64,000 nucleotides of DNA from Chryseobacterium oranimense (GCF_025244725.1 NZ_CP104203.1:992001-1056000), one strand, 5' to 3'; positions 42,722-51,630 are shown, counted from the stretch's first letter. The notes: generated from the sequence alone by a model not told the origin. Program-made: numbers and translations.

Positions 42722-43324
42722 TTATTTTTTCAGTTTGTGTATGTGCTGATGTTTTTTCTTCAATAACCTTTTAAACCTTGTGTGAGAAGGATAGCTTCTG
42801 TTCGGGGTAATATTGTTGAAAAAAAGAGCAGCCAGTAAAAGAATGATACATCCTGACAAAACAGGAGAGAGAACATACCAGTATCCCAGCTCCGGAATTT
42901 TTCCGGTGGAACTTACAGCAATCAGTGCCGTTGCACCGCCGGGAGGATGAAGTGTTTTGGTATATTGCATCAGTACAATGGAAAAAGCTACAGCCAACGG
43001 TGCGGAAAGCCAAATGATATCAGGGACAATCTTATAAACAGTAACGCCAACCAATGCTGAAAGAACATGGCCGCCTACCAGGTTTCTGGGTTGGGCCAGG
43101 GGACTTTGAATGGCTCCATAAATCAGAACACTTGATGCTCCAAAAGAACCGATCAGGAATATATTTTCAGTAGCAGCTAAAGTATGGGACTGAATGAATG
43201 CAATAATCCCGATTCCGACGAATGCTCCCAGAAAAGACCAGAAATGTTCTTTATAATCCACCAGGGTTTCTCTATAAATTACATATTTGGAAACTCTGAG
43301 TGTCCTTTTAATTGTTTTCTTCAA
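42722..43324 (-). CDS. HPP family membrane protein
   Basis: A 200-residue inner-membrane protein with four to five predicted helices and the family motif T-L-H-P-P-G-G-A-T-A-L near residues 125-135. N-L-V-G-G-H near 82 is also typical. HPP proteins have been linked to nitrite transport in cyanobacteria and plants, but in Bacteroidota the role is not established. The C-terminus is a basic, histidine-rich tail (K-K-K-H-Q-H-I-H-K). Co-oriented with genes on both sides. Confidence 0.87.
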   Translation of the reverse strand: MKKTIKRTLRVSKYVIYRETLVDYKEHFWSFLGAFVGIGIIAFIQSHTLAATENIFLIGSFGASSVLIYGAIQSPLAQPRNLVGGHVLSALVGVTVYKIVPDIIWLSAPLAVAFSIVLMQYTKTLHPPGGATALIAVSSTGKIPELGYWYVLSPVLSGCIILLLAALFFNNITPNRSYPSHTRFKRLLKKKHQHIHKLKK

Positions 43325-43340
43325 AATTTATTTTATTTAA

Positions 43341-43649
43341 TCAATATTCAAAAGTTTCATAATGGCTGACATTTTCCTCAAACTCCAGTAAAAAATTTTT
43401 GTCTTCAGGATAATATTTTGCCTTTTCGTAATCATCTCCTGCAAATTTCTTAATACTTTCGTAGGAGTCCCACTCGGTAACAGTCAAAAAATGACAGATT
43501 TCCTTATCTTTTTTTCTCAGTATTTTTGTCGACAGATTTCCCGGGATATTTTTATATTGTAAGATCCCTGTTTCTTCAACATATCTGAGATATTCATCGG
43601 CTTTTTCAGCAAGGACAATCCCGTGCCATATTCTGGTAATTTTTTTCAT
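43341..43649 (-). CDS. ABM-fold monooxygenase-like protein
   Basis: A 102-residue single-domain protein of the dimeric alpha-beta barrel type. W-H-G-I-V near residue 8, a helix E-K-A-D-E-Y-L-R-Y-V-E-E-T-G and V-T-E-W-D-S-Y-E-S-I near 57-66 match small antibiotic-biosynthesis-monooxygenase-like proteins, many of which have no proven oxygenase activity. It is encoded three bases after the arginase-family gene, so the two are translated from one message. Role unknown. Confidence 0.72.
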   Translation of the reverse strand: MKKITRIWHGIVLAEKADEYLRYVEETGILQYKNIPGNLSTKILRKKDKEICHFLTVTEWDSYESIKKFAGDDYEKAKYYPEDKNFLLEFEENVSHYETFEY

Positions 43650-43651
43650 AT

Positions 43652-44563
43652 CTATATTTTTTTGGTTGGTTGATTTATTATCTGAATTAAATTTTCAATG
43701 AAAGGTTGGGTATAAAGCCCTTCTGTATCATAATCAGGATCCAGAATAGTGATTTCTAACCCAAAGCATCTTTCATCGGCTATCAATGGATTCAGCATTT
43801 CTTTTAAATTTTCATAATCTATTCCGTCTTCCATTCTGCTGTCTACAGCGGGCATGATTTCGTCTTTCAGCACATCTACATCAAAATGGATAAAAAATCC
43901 ATTAAGGTTCTTTTCATCAACCATTCCAAGAAAATCTTCTGCTGTTTTTCTGAAGCCATTCTTCCTTAGATTTTCCAGGTCAAAATAATGAATTTTAGAA
44001 TTCAGAATTTCCCCTACATATTCATCATCATCCGTTTCCGCATTTCCCACACAGAAAATATGTTCTTCCCGGAAATAGGGTTTAAGATCATCAATATTAG
44101 TCAGTTTTTGATGGCCCAATCCTGAAACAATTGCCAAATCCATTCCTGCAACACCTCCGCTGGGAGATAACTTTGGCGGGATATAATCTGTGTGACCGTC
44201 AAGATAAAATAAGCCGAAATTCCCAAGCTGTCTAAATGCAAGGGCACTTCCTATCAGGATACTGCAATCACCACCCAATATCAGATGAAAGGTGTCTATG
44301 TTAAAATTCTTTAGAATAAGCCCGGATTGCTTTTTTGCATATTCAATAATCTGATAAGGATTTTTAACTCCTGTTTCTTTATCAAAATCCATTGCATATT
44401 CCGGAGCTTCCAATCTGAAAATATTTTTAGGATTGATTTCTTTATGAAAACCAAATTTCCTGAGCCAATCAGGAAGTTTTTTTACTCCCGGTTCTATCTC
44501 ATGCTCTTTTTTAGTAAGCCCAAGATTAAAAGGAAACTCGAAAATGCTGATATCCTTTTTCAT
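43652..44563 (-). CDS. Arginase/agmatinase/formimidoylglutamase family protein
   Basis: A 303-residue ureohydrolase-fold protein. Manganese motifs are L-D-G-H-T-D (Asp122, His124, Asp126) and H-F-D-V-D-V-L-K-D (Asp228, Asp230). The first motif is G-G-D-C-S, with Cys100 where most members carry the ligand histidine (G-G-D-H-S). Thus one metal ligand is changed and the substrate (arginine, agmatine, formimidoylglutamate or another) cannot be assigned. Its promoter region holds a perfect palindrome. It leads an operon with the ABM-like gene. Confidence 0.85.
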   Translation of the reverse strand: MKKDISIFEFPFNLGLTKKEHEIEPGVKKLPDWLRKFGFHKEINPKNIFRLEAPEYAMDFDKETGVKNPYQIIEYAKKQSGLILKNFNIDTFHLILGGDCSILIGSALAFRQLGNFGLFYLDGHTDYIPPKLSPSGGVAGMDLAIVSGLGHQKLTNIDDLKPYFREEHIFCVGNAETDDDEYVGEILNSKIHYFDLENLRKNGFRKTAEDFLGMVDEKNLNGFFIHFDVDVLKDEIMPAVDSRMEDGIDYENLKEMLNPLIADERCFGLEITILDPDYDTEGLYTQPFIENLIQIINQPTKKI

Positions 44564-44576
44564 AGGTTGATTTTAT

Positions 44577-44619
44577 CAAAGATACGGAAATATTCGTTTG
44601 CAAACGACTACAAACGAAT
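44577..44619 (-). promoter_or_regulatory. Promoter and operator candidate of the arginase-family gene
   Basis: On the minus strand a TATCTTTG box (44584-44577) precedes the gene. Next to it is a perfect palindrome CGTTTGCAAACG (44595-44606) and a wider pair, ATTCGTTTG (44592-44600) and CAAACGAAT (44611-44619). Three CGTTTG half-sites are therefore present just upstream of the -7 box. Confidence 0.6.
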
Positions 44620-44733
44620 TTAAATAGTTTATAACCGACTAAGGTGATTTGGGGTAGGCATCTTTGCAACAGAGATTTGAGAAAACAGTGAACGTCTCTT
44701 ATCTGTATTATTAATCTTAAAAATTTTAAAGTT

Positions 44734-45066
44734 ATGTCACTAAGAAACAAAGTAACATTAATTGGTTACACAGGTAAAGAAGTTGAAACAGTAAACTTCG
44801 AAAGTGGAAATGTAAAGGCAAGTGTATCTTTAGCAACGAGCGATCATTACACTAATGCAAAAGGTGAAAAGGTGGAAGAAACACAATGGCATAATCTGAT
44901 TGCTTTTGGAAAAACAGCAGAAATCCTGCAGAAGTATGTACCAAAAGGAAAAGAAATTGCTATTGAAGGGAAACTTACCTACAGATCGTATGACGACAAG
45001 GATGGTGTTAAGCGGTATATTACAGAAATCAGAATCGATGAGATCCTGCTTTTAGGAGGTAAATAA
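44734..45066 (+). CDS. ssb: Single-stranded DNA-binding protein (short form)
   Basis: A 110-residue OB-fold protein with L-R-N-K-V-T-L-I-G-Y-T-G, then W-H-N-L-I-A-F-G-K-T-A-E-I and Y-V-P-K-G-K-E-I-A-I-E-G-K-L-T-Y-R-S-Y. The whole OB domain is present, but the protein ends about where it finishes. The disordered linker and acidic D-x-I-P-F tip that recruit partner proteins are absent. It is therefore more like an accessory or SsbB-type copy than the main replication SSB. An HRDC gene follows after 14 bases. Confidence 0.92.
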   Translation: MSLRNKVTLIGYTGKEVETVNFESGNVKASVSLATSDHYTNAKGEKVEETQWHNLIAFGKTAEILQKYVPKGKEIAIEGKLTYRSYDDKDGVKRYITEIRIDEILLLGGK

Positions 45067-45080
45067 TTCTAAAAATACAA

Positions 45081-45536
45081 ATGATGAAAGTAAAAGTTCT
45101 TAAAATCAGACTTTCGAAGGAATTCCTCCATAGAGATCAAAAGATGCTTGATGATTTCCTTGAAGTGAACGAGATTATAAAAGTGGAAACCGCTTTTGTA
45201 AATGATGAATGTTATTGGTCCGTAATCCTGTATTTTGAAGAGCCGAAAGCTGCCAAAAGTATAGTGAAAGAACCAAAAGCAGTAAAGTACTCTGCAGATA
45301 ATGACGTTTTAAACTCCGATGAAGAGAAAATTTTAAATGCCCTGAAATATTGGAGATCTGAGAAGGCTAAAGAACAGAATCTTCCTACTTATTTTATCGC
45401 GAGCAATAAAGAACTGATGTCTGTAGCCAAGTATAAACCTGCTAAAAAAGAAGAGCTCCTGGAGATCAAAGGTTTCGGAAAACATAAGATTGAAAACTAT
45501 GGTGAAGAGATCCTTGAGATCCTCGAAAGCGTCTGA
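45081..45536 (+). CDS. Stand-alone HRDC-domain protein
   Basis: A 151-residue protein. The C-terminal 70 residues are an HRDC domain (I-L-N-A-L-K-Y-W-R-S-E-K-A-K-E, then Y-F-I-A-S-N-K-E-L-M, ending L-L-E-I-K-G-F-G-K-H-K-I-E-N-Y-G), the DNA-binding module found at the end of RecQ and RNase D. The N-terminal 75 residues are an alpha/beta region I do not recognise. With ssb 14 bases upstream it likely forms an operon acting on single-stranded or branched DNA. ATGs at 45081 and 45084 are equivalent. Confidence 0.83.
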   Translation: MMKVKVLKIRLSKEFLHRDQKMLDDFLEVNEIIKVETAFVNDECYWSVILYFEEPKAAKSIVKEPKAVKYSADNDVLNSDEEKILNALKYWRSEKAKEQNLPTYFIASNKELMSVAKYKPAKKEELLEIKGFGKHKIENYGEEILEILESV

Positions 45537-45659
45537 TTTTTTTCGGATTTAATAATGATGATGCATCAAGGCTGGAGAATTGATATTCTCCAGTTTTTTA
45601 TAGTTCGGAAAAGTCCTTTCAATTCCTTATTTTTGCATCATCAAAATGACATACAGTAC

Positions 45660-47009
45660 ATGAAGCCAAGTTTAGCAAAAGGAACGAGAGATTTTACCGC
45701 ACAGGAAGTTTCAAGAAGAAAATATATCATCAATGTTTTACAGAATAATTTTGAATTGTTCGGTTTTCAGCCATTAGAAACACCGAGTTTCGAAAATCTT
45801 TCAACACTGACAGGAAAATACGGAGAGGAAGGCGACCGGTTAATCTTTAAGATTTTAAACTCGGGAGAATATGCTTCTAAAGTAAATCAGGAAGACTGGG
45901 ATCATAAGAATCATCAGAAACTAATCCCTCAAATTTCAGATAAAGCACTCCGTTATGACCTTACGGTACCTTTTGCCAGATTTGTTGCCATGAATCATGG
46001 GAAGCTTACATTTCCATATAAACGTTACCAGATTCAGCCTGTGTGGAGGGCAGACCGTCCGCAAAAAGGAAGATTCAGAGAGTTTTATCAGTGTGACGCA
46101 GATGTGGTGGGTAGCGAAAGCCTATTGCAGGAAGTTGATCTGGTTCAATTATACCTGAAATCATTTTCCGATCTTAAAATTCCTGTTACGATTCATATGA
46201 ACAACCGAAAAATTCTTTCCGGTCTGGCTGAATATGCAGGTATTACAGATAAACTGATTGAATTTACTGTAGCTCTGGATAAGCTTGATAAAATAGGGAA
46301 AGAAGGAGTTGTAAAGGAATTACTGGAAAGAGAAATCTCTCAGGAATCTATTGATAAGTTGGAATTCTTGTTTAATCAGTCAGATGATGCTTTGGAAAAT
46401 CTTCTTCAGTTAAAAGAGAAATTTGCAGACAGCGAAATTGGCCTGAAAGGAGTAGAGGAATTGGAATTTGTTCTTACACAATCTATGAATCTGGGAGTGG
46501 ATATGCAGAATCTTGTGTTCAATATTACCCTGGCCAGAGGCCTGGATTATTATACAGGAGCTATTTTTGAAGTAAAAGCGGATGAGGTAGCCATGGGCTC
46601 TATAGGCGGCGGCGGAAGATATGATAACCTTACAGAGGTTTTTGGGGTTAAAAATATCCCGGGAATTGGAGTTTCATTTGGTTTGGACAGGGTTTATCTG
46701 GTCATGGAAGAGCTCGATCTTTTCCCTCAGGAGGCTACAACCCAGGTAGAATATCTGTTTGCTAATTTCGGAGGCGAAGGAACCGTAGAAGCTTTAAAGA
46801 TGATCATGCAGCTGAGAGAAAAAGGAGTTTCTGCTGAGCTGTACCCGGAAAATGCAAAACTGAACAAACAGTTTACATATGCTGAAAAGAAAGGTATTAA
46901 AAACCTTGTTTTCCTGGGAGAAGAAGAGATCAAAAGCGGAACAGTTACCTATAAAAATCTTGAAGCCGGAGAACAAAAAACAGTTTCTTTGGAAGAGTTT
47001 TTAGGATAG
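45660..47009 (+). CDS. hisS: Histidyl-tRNA synthetase
   Basis: A 449-residue class II synthetase that charges tRNA-His. Motif 2 lies around [14 protein letters not shown]. The histidine-binding motif is G-L-D-Y-Y-T-G, followed by G-G-G-G-R-Y-D-N-L and a C-terminal anticodon-binding domain. The start is the ATG at 45660 ([12 protein letters not shown]). An in-frame upstream extension to 45555 is rejected because a TATTTTTG promoter box (45628-45635) falls inside it and the added residues are not family-like. Confidence 0.96.
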   Translation: MKPSLAKGTRDFTAQEVSRRKYIINVLQNNFELFGFQPLETPSFENLSTLTGKYGEEGDRLIFKILNSGEYASKVNQEDWDHKNHQKLIPQISDKALRYDLTVPFARFVAMNHGKLTFPYKRYQIQPVWRADRPQKGRFREFYQCDADVVGSESLLQEVDLVQLYLKSFSDLKIPVTIHMNNRKILSGLAEYAGITDKLIEFTVALDKLDKIGKEGVVKELLEREISQESIDKLEFLFNQSDDALENLLQLKEKFADSEIGLKGVEELEFVLTQSMNLGVDMQNLVFNITLARGLDYYTGAIFEVKADEVAMGSIGGGGRYDNLTEVFGVKNIPGIGVSFGLDRVYLVMEELDLFPQEATTQVEYLFANFGGEGTVEALKMIMQLREKGVSAELYPENAKLNKQFTYAEKKGIKNLVFLGEEEIKSGTVTYKNLEAGEQKTVSLEEFLG

Positions 47010-47031
47010 CATCTAGAAAATATAAAATGAA

Positions 47032-47060
47032 AAGCATTATCACCCGATAATGCTTTTTGT
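47032..47060 (+). terminator. hisS terminator
   Basis: AAGCATTATC (47032-47041) and GATAATGCTT (47046-47055) with a four-base loop and a T run. Confidence 0.8.
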
Positions 47061-47108
47061 ATTTTAGAAAAAATTAAATTTGTAATCTACCATTTATAAA
47101 AACTAATA

Positions 47109-47639
47109 ATGAGTGAAAAATCAAGACTTGACAAAATAAAAGATGAGCTGGAAATATTAGATATTAATCCTACTATTTTTGCCAGAAAAGAAATTCATGC
47201 CTTGCCGGATGTACTTTCGGAGGATGAAAAAATTGTTTACCTGATTGAGGGAAGGAATAAGCTCAACAATAATCATATCATTTTAGTAGCCACCGAAAGA
47301 AGATTGATTTTTATAGATAAAGAATTCATGTACGGATTGAAAGTAGAAGATTTTTCTTACGATAAAGTAAGTTCCATACAGTATGAAAAATCATTAATGC
47401 TGGCTTCCGTAGATATTCACATCGCGGATAATGTTCTTGAGATAGATAATGTTGGAAAATATTATGCAGAATTATTTTGTGAAAAAGTAAGAGATTTTAT
47501 GGCCCGCCCAAAAGAATATTTTCAAGATAAATCAGAGCCCACAGTTTTAGATCAGCTGGAACAGTTAGGAAGGCTTAGAGAAAGTGGGGTTTTGACTGAA
47601 GAAGAATTTGCAGAACAGAAAAAGAGATTGCTGGACTAA
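47109..47639 (+). CDS. PH-like domain plus SHOCT-domain protein
   Basis: A 176-residue cytoplasmic protein. Residues about 40-135 form a bacterial PH-like (YokE-type) domain: V-Y-L-I-E-G-R, then I-I-L-V-A-T-E-R-R-L-I-F-I-D-K-E, then I-Q-Y-E-K-S. The last 35 residues are a SHOCT helix pair (L-E-Q-L-G-R-L-R-E-S-G-V-L-T-E-E-E-F-A-E-Q-K), an oligomerisation motif. Such proteins are widespread and mostly uncharacterised. A TAAATTTG box lies at 47075-47082. It is followed closely by a GNAT gene. Confidence 0.82.
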   Translation: MSEKSRLDKIKDELEILDINPTIFARKEIHALPDVLSEDEKIVYLIEGRNKLNNNHIILVATERRLIFIDKEFMYGLKVEDFSYDKVSSIQYEKSLMLASVDIHIADNVLEIDNVGKYYAELFCEKVRDFMARPKEYFQDKSEPTVLDQLEQLGRLRESGVLTEEEFAEQKKRLLD

Positions 47640-47663
47640 TTTTCACAACTTACAAATATCAAT

Positions 47664-48305
47664 ATGATGGGCATATCTCATGATGTTATAGAAAAATGGC
47701 TGCTAGGATGGTCCTTATCAAGAAAACTTCCTCTTCCGGTAAAATATAAGTCCGGTTTTAAAATAGAAGTAGGAGAGGAAAAGCAAAAAATAAGATATGT
47801 TTTTTCTGAACTGAATAATGATTTTCTTAATCTTTCAAAAATTATTCATGAGCCCTGGATCCATCTTAAAGTCTGTGTTTCTCCTGATGAAGTAAAAAAA
47901 GCAGTACCTGAAAGATGGAAAATACAACCACCAGGCTATATGATGTCCTGTTTCCGGCCGATGAAAAATCCAGGTTCCGTTCTGTGTGAAGACTACCGGT
48001 TAGAATATGAAAGATATAATTCGACTGTATTGCTGAAGATCATTGCTGAAAATGGTGAGCTGGCCTGTACCGGCCGTGTTGTTCTTGTGGATGATCTCAC
48101 GGTTTATGATAGAATAGTAACGGAGGAAAAACACCGCAGAAAAGGTCTTGCTACTTTTTTGATGCATGAGCTTGAGAGAAATGCATTATCAAATGGTATC
48201 CATAACAATTTTTTAGTGGCGACGAAAGAAGGAAAAGCGCTTTACGAATCAATCGGATGGGAGCTTTACAGTCCTTATACATCAATCGTTATTCCCGGAA
48301 TTTAA
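47664..48305 (+). CDS. GNAT family N-acetyltransferase
   Basis: A 213-residue protein with a C-terminal GNAT domain. The acetyl-CoA loop is R-R-K-G-L-A-T-F-L-M (about residues 162-171, the R/Q-x-x-G-x-A pattern), followed by A-T-K-E-G-K-A-L-Y-E-S-I-G-W. The N-terminal 110 residues are less conserved and include a W-I-H-L-K-V segment. The acceptor is unknown. It lies 24 bases after the PH-SHOCT gene and is probably co-transcribed with it. Confidence 0.85.
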   Translation: MMGISHDVIEKWLLGWSLSRKLPLPVKYKSGFKIEVGEEKQKIRYVFSELNNDFLNLSKIIHEPWIHLKVCVSPDEVKKAVPERWKIQPPGYMMSCFRPMKNPGSVLCEDYRLEYERYNSTVLLKIIAENGELACTGRVVLVDDLTVYDRIVTEEKHRRKGLATFLMHELERNALSNGIHNNFLVATKEGKALYESIGWELYSPYTSIVIPGI

Positions 48306-48377
48306 TTAGTCATTAAGACAGATTGGCCCATTTAAAAAGTTTTAAAGACATTTGTAAAATTAATTTAAACAATAACT

Positions 48378-49169
48378 ATGGAAAATTACCTTGAAATCAA
48401 TAAAACCTCGTGGAATGCTAAAGTAGATCCGCATCTTAACTCAGATTTCTATTTTGTAGAGGATTTTTTAAAAGGAAGAAGCTCACTCAACACCATAGAA
48501 CTTGATCTTTTAGGCGACATCAAAAACAAAAGTATCCTGCATTTGCAGTGTCATTTCGGACAGGATTCCATTTCCTTATCAAGAATAGGAGCTGACGTTA
48601 CAGGTATAGATCTGTCGGATAAAGCTATTGAAGCAGCGAAGGAGCTTGCCCAAAAGTGTGGGACAGATACAAAATTCATCTGTTCAGATGTATACAGTCT
48701 TCCGGATATTCTGGATGAAAAATTTGATATTGTGTATACAAGCTATGGTGTTGTAGGTTGGCTTCCGGACCTGGATAAATGGGCAGGGATTATCAGTCAT
48801 TTTCTGAAACCTGGCGGCCGGTTGGTGATGGCAGAATTTCATCCCGCTGTCTGGATGTTTGATGATGATTTTACTAAAGTTGCCTACAATTATTTTAATG
48901 AAAAGCCTATTGTAGAAACCTATGAAGGAACCTATGCCGATAAATCTGCAGATATCGTTCAGCAATATGTGATGTGGAATCATTCTCTAGCTGAAGTATT
49001 GCAGAACCTGATCAGGCATGGAATAGAACTGGAGACTTTCCAGGAATTTGACTGGTCACCGTATCCATGTTTTAACCATGTGGAAGAATTTGAAAAAGGA
49101 AAATGGAGAATTTCAAAATTCGGGAATAAATTGCCTTTGGTATACGCTTTAAAAGGACTTAAAAAGTAA
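48378..49169 (+). CDS. Class I SAM-dependent methyltransferase
   Basis: A 263-residue methyltransferase. Motif I is I-L-H-L-Q-C-H-F-G-Q-D-S (about residues 53-64, the E/D-x-G-x-G-x-G region in its H-F-G-Q variant), followed by V-T-G-I-D-L-S-D-K-A-I-E-A-A (the adenosine-ribose acidic residue) and G-G-R-L-V-M-A-E-F near 150. This pattern is common in small-molecule methyltransferases of the ubiE/bioC-like group. The substrate cannot be told. Single gene with its own terminator. Confidence 0.87.
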   Translation: MENYLEINKTSWNAKVDPHLNSDFYFVEDFLKGRSSLNTIELDLLGDIKNKSILHLQCHFGQDSISLSRIGADVTGIDLSDKAIEAAKELAQKCGTDTKFICSDVYSLPDILDEKFDIVYTSYGVVGWLPDLDKWAGIISHFLKPGGRLVMAEFHPAVWMFDDDFTKVAYNYFNEKPIVETYEGTYADKSADIVQQYVMWNHSLAEVLQNLIRHGIELETFQEFDWSPYPCFNHVEEFEKGKWRISKFGNKLPLVYALKGLKK

Positions 49170-49194
49170 TTTACCTGAACTTAACAAAAAAATA

Positions 49195-49229
49195 AAAAGT
49201 CATCATAATCCTGAGATTACGATGACTTT
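49195..49229. terminator. Bidirectional terminator between the methyltransferase and YtxH-like genes
   Basis: AAAGTCATC and GATGACTTT, with inner TAATC and GATTA, form an extended stem between convergent genes. Confidence 0.75.
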
Positions 49230-49260
49230 CCATATATGAATGTTAAAAAAACTAATTTAA

Positions 49261-49497
49261 TTAGTTTAAAGAATCTTCAGCTTTTGTTTTAGCTTCATCT
49301 ACTTTGTTCTGAACCTGGGATGCAACATCATTAGCTTTGCTCTTAATATCATTTCCCCATTTGTTCAAATTGTCCTTAGCATTATTGATTTTATCCTTTA
49401 CAGCTTGCTGTTCTTCAGGAGTAGAATTTTTATATTTCCAAAATGCTAAAGCACCGATACCTAGTAAGGCTAATAATCCTTTTGTCTTATTTCCCAT
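49261..49497 (-). CDS. Small YtxH-like membrane-anchored protein
   Basis: A 78-residue protein with one N-terminal hydrophobic segment (L-L-A-L-L-G-I-G-A-L-A-F-W, residues 8-20) followed by a long, highly charged amphipathic helix (K-D-K-I-N-N-A-K-D-N-L-N-K-W-G, then V-A-S-Q-V-Q-N-K-V-D-E-A-K-T-K-A). This layout is typical of YtxH/general-stress-type small proteins. Function unknown; a stress role is only by analogy. Confidence 0.72.
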   Translation of the reverse strand: MGNKTKGLLALLGIGALAFWKYKNSTPEEQQAVKDKINNAKDNLNKWGNDIKSKANDVASQVQNKVDEAKTKAEDSLN

Positions 49498-49597
49498 GAT
49501 TTTTATTTTTAATGATTTATAATATTAAAACTTGTTATAGTTAAACATGTAAAATACGTGCCAAAAAATTAAATAGGATAATAAAAAAATGTTAAAA

Positions 49598-50440
49598 TTA
49601 TTGAAAGACCTGAAAATTTTCACCATCAAAACTGGCAAAAACCATGGTAGGATAAGAATCCTGATGATAGATATTTCCGTCTTTGTCAATGGCAATCGCC
49701 CCTGCAAAGCCGTCTATGATTTTTAGCTCTTCAAATGTCTTGTTAAAAGCCTGTTCAAGACTCATCCCATCAGTAGTTCTTGTCACGATTTTGGCTGCAG
49801 TGGCATTGCTCACAATATCTTCTCCGACGCCCGTACAGCTTACTGCACATACTGAGTTGGCATAATTTCCGGCCACTGTGGCAGAATCCGAAATTCTTCC
49901 CGGGATTTCAAAACCTTTTCCTCCTGTAGAGGTGGCCACAGCAAGTTTTCCTTCTTTATCAAGAGCTACACAGCCTACGGTTCCTTTACCTCCGTTATGA
50001 AGTTTAGCCTCATATTCACTTCTTCTCTGAGGAATTTCAGTGGAAAAATTTTCAAAGCCGTGTTCAGATGCATAAATTTTGGCTCCATTTCCACCCAAAA
50101 CCCTGTCATCTTCTTTCATCAGCTCTTTTGCTACGAAAATAGGGTTTTTTACATCCTGAAGATTAATTACACCACTTAATTTCTGCGTTTGGCCATCCAT
50201 AATGGCTGCGCTCATACGGATCACGCCGTCACTCTGTATCTGAGAACCGATGCCGGCATTGTACAAAGGGTCGTCTTCCAGAAGAGAAACAGCATAGGCT
50301 GCCGTATCAAAAGCAGAATGAGTCTGAAGATATTCAAAAGCTTTCTGAACTATCTGTTTCAGAGAATTTTGTTTGGCAGTCTTCACTTCATGGCTCTGAT
50401 CGCTTTCAGAGAAAAAACCGCCGTGGATGATGATTTTCAT
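49598..50440 (-). CDS. iaaA: Isoaspartyl peptidase/L-asparaginase (plant type)
   Basis: A 280-residue Ntn-hydrolase that self-cleaves before a nucleophilic threonine, here Thr154 in G-G-K-G-T-V-G-C-V-A. I-I-H-G-G at the N-terminus and Y-N-A-G-I-G-S near residue 60 are family features. The family hydrolyses beta-aspartyl dipeptides and asparagine. It lies 100 bases downstream of cyanophycinase on the same strand, so it most likely finishes cyanophycin breakdown by cleaving beta-Asp-Arg into free Asp and Arg, a role known for plant-type isoaspartyl peptidases. It is slightly shorter than E. coli IaaA (321). Confidence 0.93.
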   Translation of the reverse strand: MKIIIHGGFFSESDQSHEVKTAKQNSLKQIVQKAFEYLQTHSAFDTAAYAVSLLEDDPLYNAGIGSQIQSDGVIRMSAAIMDGQTQKLSGVINLQDVKNPIFVAKELMKEDDRVLGGNGAKIYASEHGFENFSTEIPQRRSEYEAKLHNGGKGTVGCVALDKEGKLAVATSTGGKGFEIPGRISDSATVAGNYANSVCAVSCTGVGEDIVSNATAAKIVTRTTDGMSLEQAFNKTFEELKIIDGFAGAIAIDKDGNIYHQDSYPTMVFASFDGENFQVFQ

Positions 50441-50541
50441 AGTGTTATATAGGTCAATTGTGAAAAGTCAATTGTCAATTTTAAAGATAATGATAAAATT
50501 TTGGCCGGTGAAATTCACTACTCACCATTGACCATTCACTC

Positions 50542-51432
50542 TTATTTATCTTGCGGTATCGGATTAAACTGTGAATTTTCTATTGTAAGTGTCTTTGTGG
50601 TAAGATCGTAATGATCATTCATAGACATTACATGCACGGTAAGATTGTCAATTGAAATGGGCTCACCCAGGTTGATATTCGTAAGATTGGTATCTTTAAT
50701 GAATCTTCCGTCCACCAGGATAACAAGGCCGGAACCTACAGCAGTCATGATATCATTGTGAATAAAAAGCCCTGTATCTTCACCCAGTCCTATTCCCAGT
50801 GTTCTCGGATTGTTGACCACGGCCTGGAAAAGACGTCCGATTCTGCCACGCTGTACGAAGTGCGTATCAATGATGACATTGTCTATTAATCCCAGTCCCT
50901 GAGTTGTTTTTATTTCACCTTTTAAAAGAGATTCGGAACTGCTTCCCTGATAGATCATATTTTCAGAAGCTGCGGCAGCACCGGCGGAAGTTCCTGAATA
51001 AATAAAATCCTGTTCCTGATATTTCAGTAAAATAGTATCATGAAATCTTGTGCCACCAAGAATAGAAGTCAGCCTCAGCTGATCACCGCCTGTGAACATG
51101 ACTACATCTGCCGCATTAGCTCTGGCAGCCATGGCATCAGAATTAGCTTCTTCACGGTTATGAATGTCAAGGATATTTACATTTCTGGCGCCGAGAAATT
51201 CAAAAGCTTTTTTGTATTCCGTGCCTACAATTTGAGGGATTTGGGAGGCTGTGGTTACAATTTCGATGACAGAATCTTCCTTAAGCTTCGATTCATTGAT
51301 GATCTTTCTCAGAATTCCTCTTTCAAAAAAGTTAAGGTTTTTTTCAATGTTCTGGTCGAAATCGGTTTCTGCAAAACTTCCTTTGTTTACAGCTCCTCCG
51401 ATTATAATTAATTTTCCAACGGGTTTCATCAT
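50542..51432 (-). CDS. cphB: Cyanophycinase (S51 peptidase)
   Basis: A 296-residue serine exopeptidase that releases beta-Asp-Arg dipeptides from cyanophycin. The nucleophile motif is Y-S-G-T-S-A-G-A-A-A, preceded by M-F-T-G-G-D-Q-L-R-L. Other matches are I-D-T-H-F-V-Q-R-G-R-I-G-R-L and G-I-G-L-G-E-D-T-G-L. I place the start at the ATG at 51432; a TTG at 51441 lies within a TAAATTTG element (51446-51439, minus). If that element is the -7 box, the transcript would be almost leaderless. It is divergent from cphA. Confidence 0.95.
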   Translation of the reverse strand: MMKPVGKLIIIGGAVNKGSFAETDFDQNIEKNLNFFERGILRKIINESKLKEDSVIEIVTTASQIPQIVGTEYKKAFEFLGARNVNILDIHNREEANSDAMAARANAADVVMFTGGDQLRLTSILGGTRFHDTILLKYQEQDFIYSGTSAGAAAASENMIYQGSSSESLLKGEIKTTQGLGLIDNVIIDTHFVQRGRIGRLFQAVVNNPRTLGIGLGEDTGLFIHNDIMTAVGSGLVILVDGRFIKDTNLTNINLGEPISIDNLTVHVMSMNDHYDLTTKTLTIENSQFNPIPQDK

Positions 51433-51630
51433 AGTGTGCAAATTTAAAAAATAATTAACATTTAGCGAAATTCATACCACACTTTAATGATTTTTAATGT
51501 TTTAGAATAGTTGATTTATTTTAATTTTTTTTTGAGAAATCTTTAAACGTGGTATAGTTTGGTTTAGGGTTTTACATTATCTTTGATTTTTGAAGGAGTT
51601 ATTGTTAACTGATAAAAATGCAAATAGATT

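Noticed and set aside
45555..45659. N-terminal extension of hisS
   Set aside because: It contains a promoter-like TATTTTTG box, and the residues do not match the family N-terminus.
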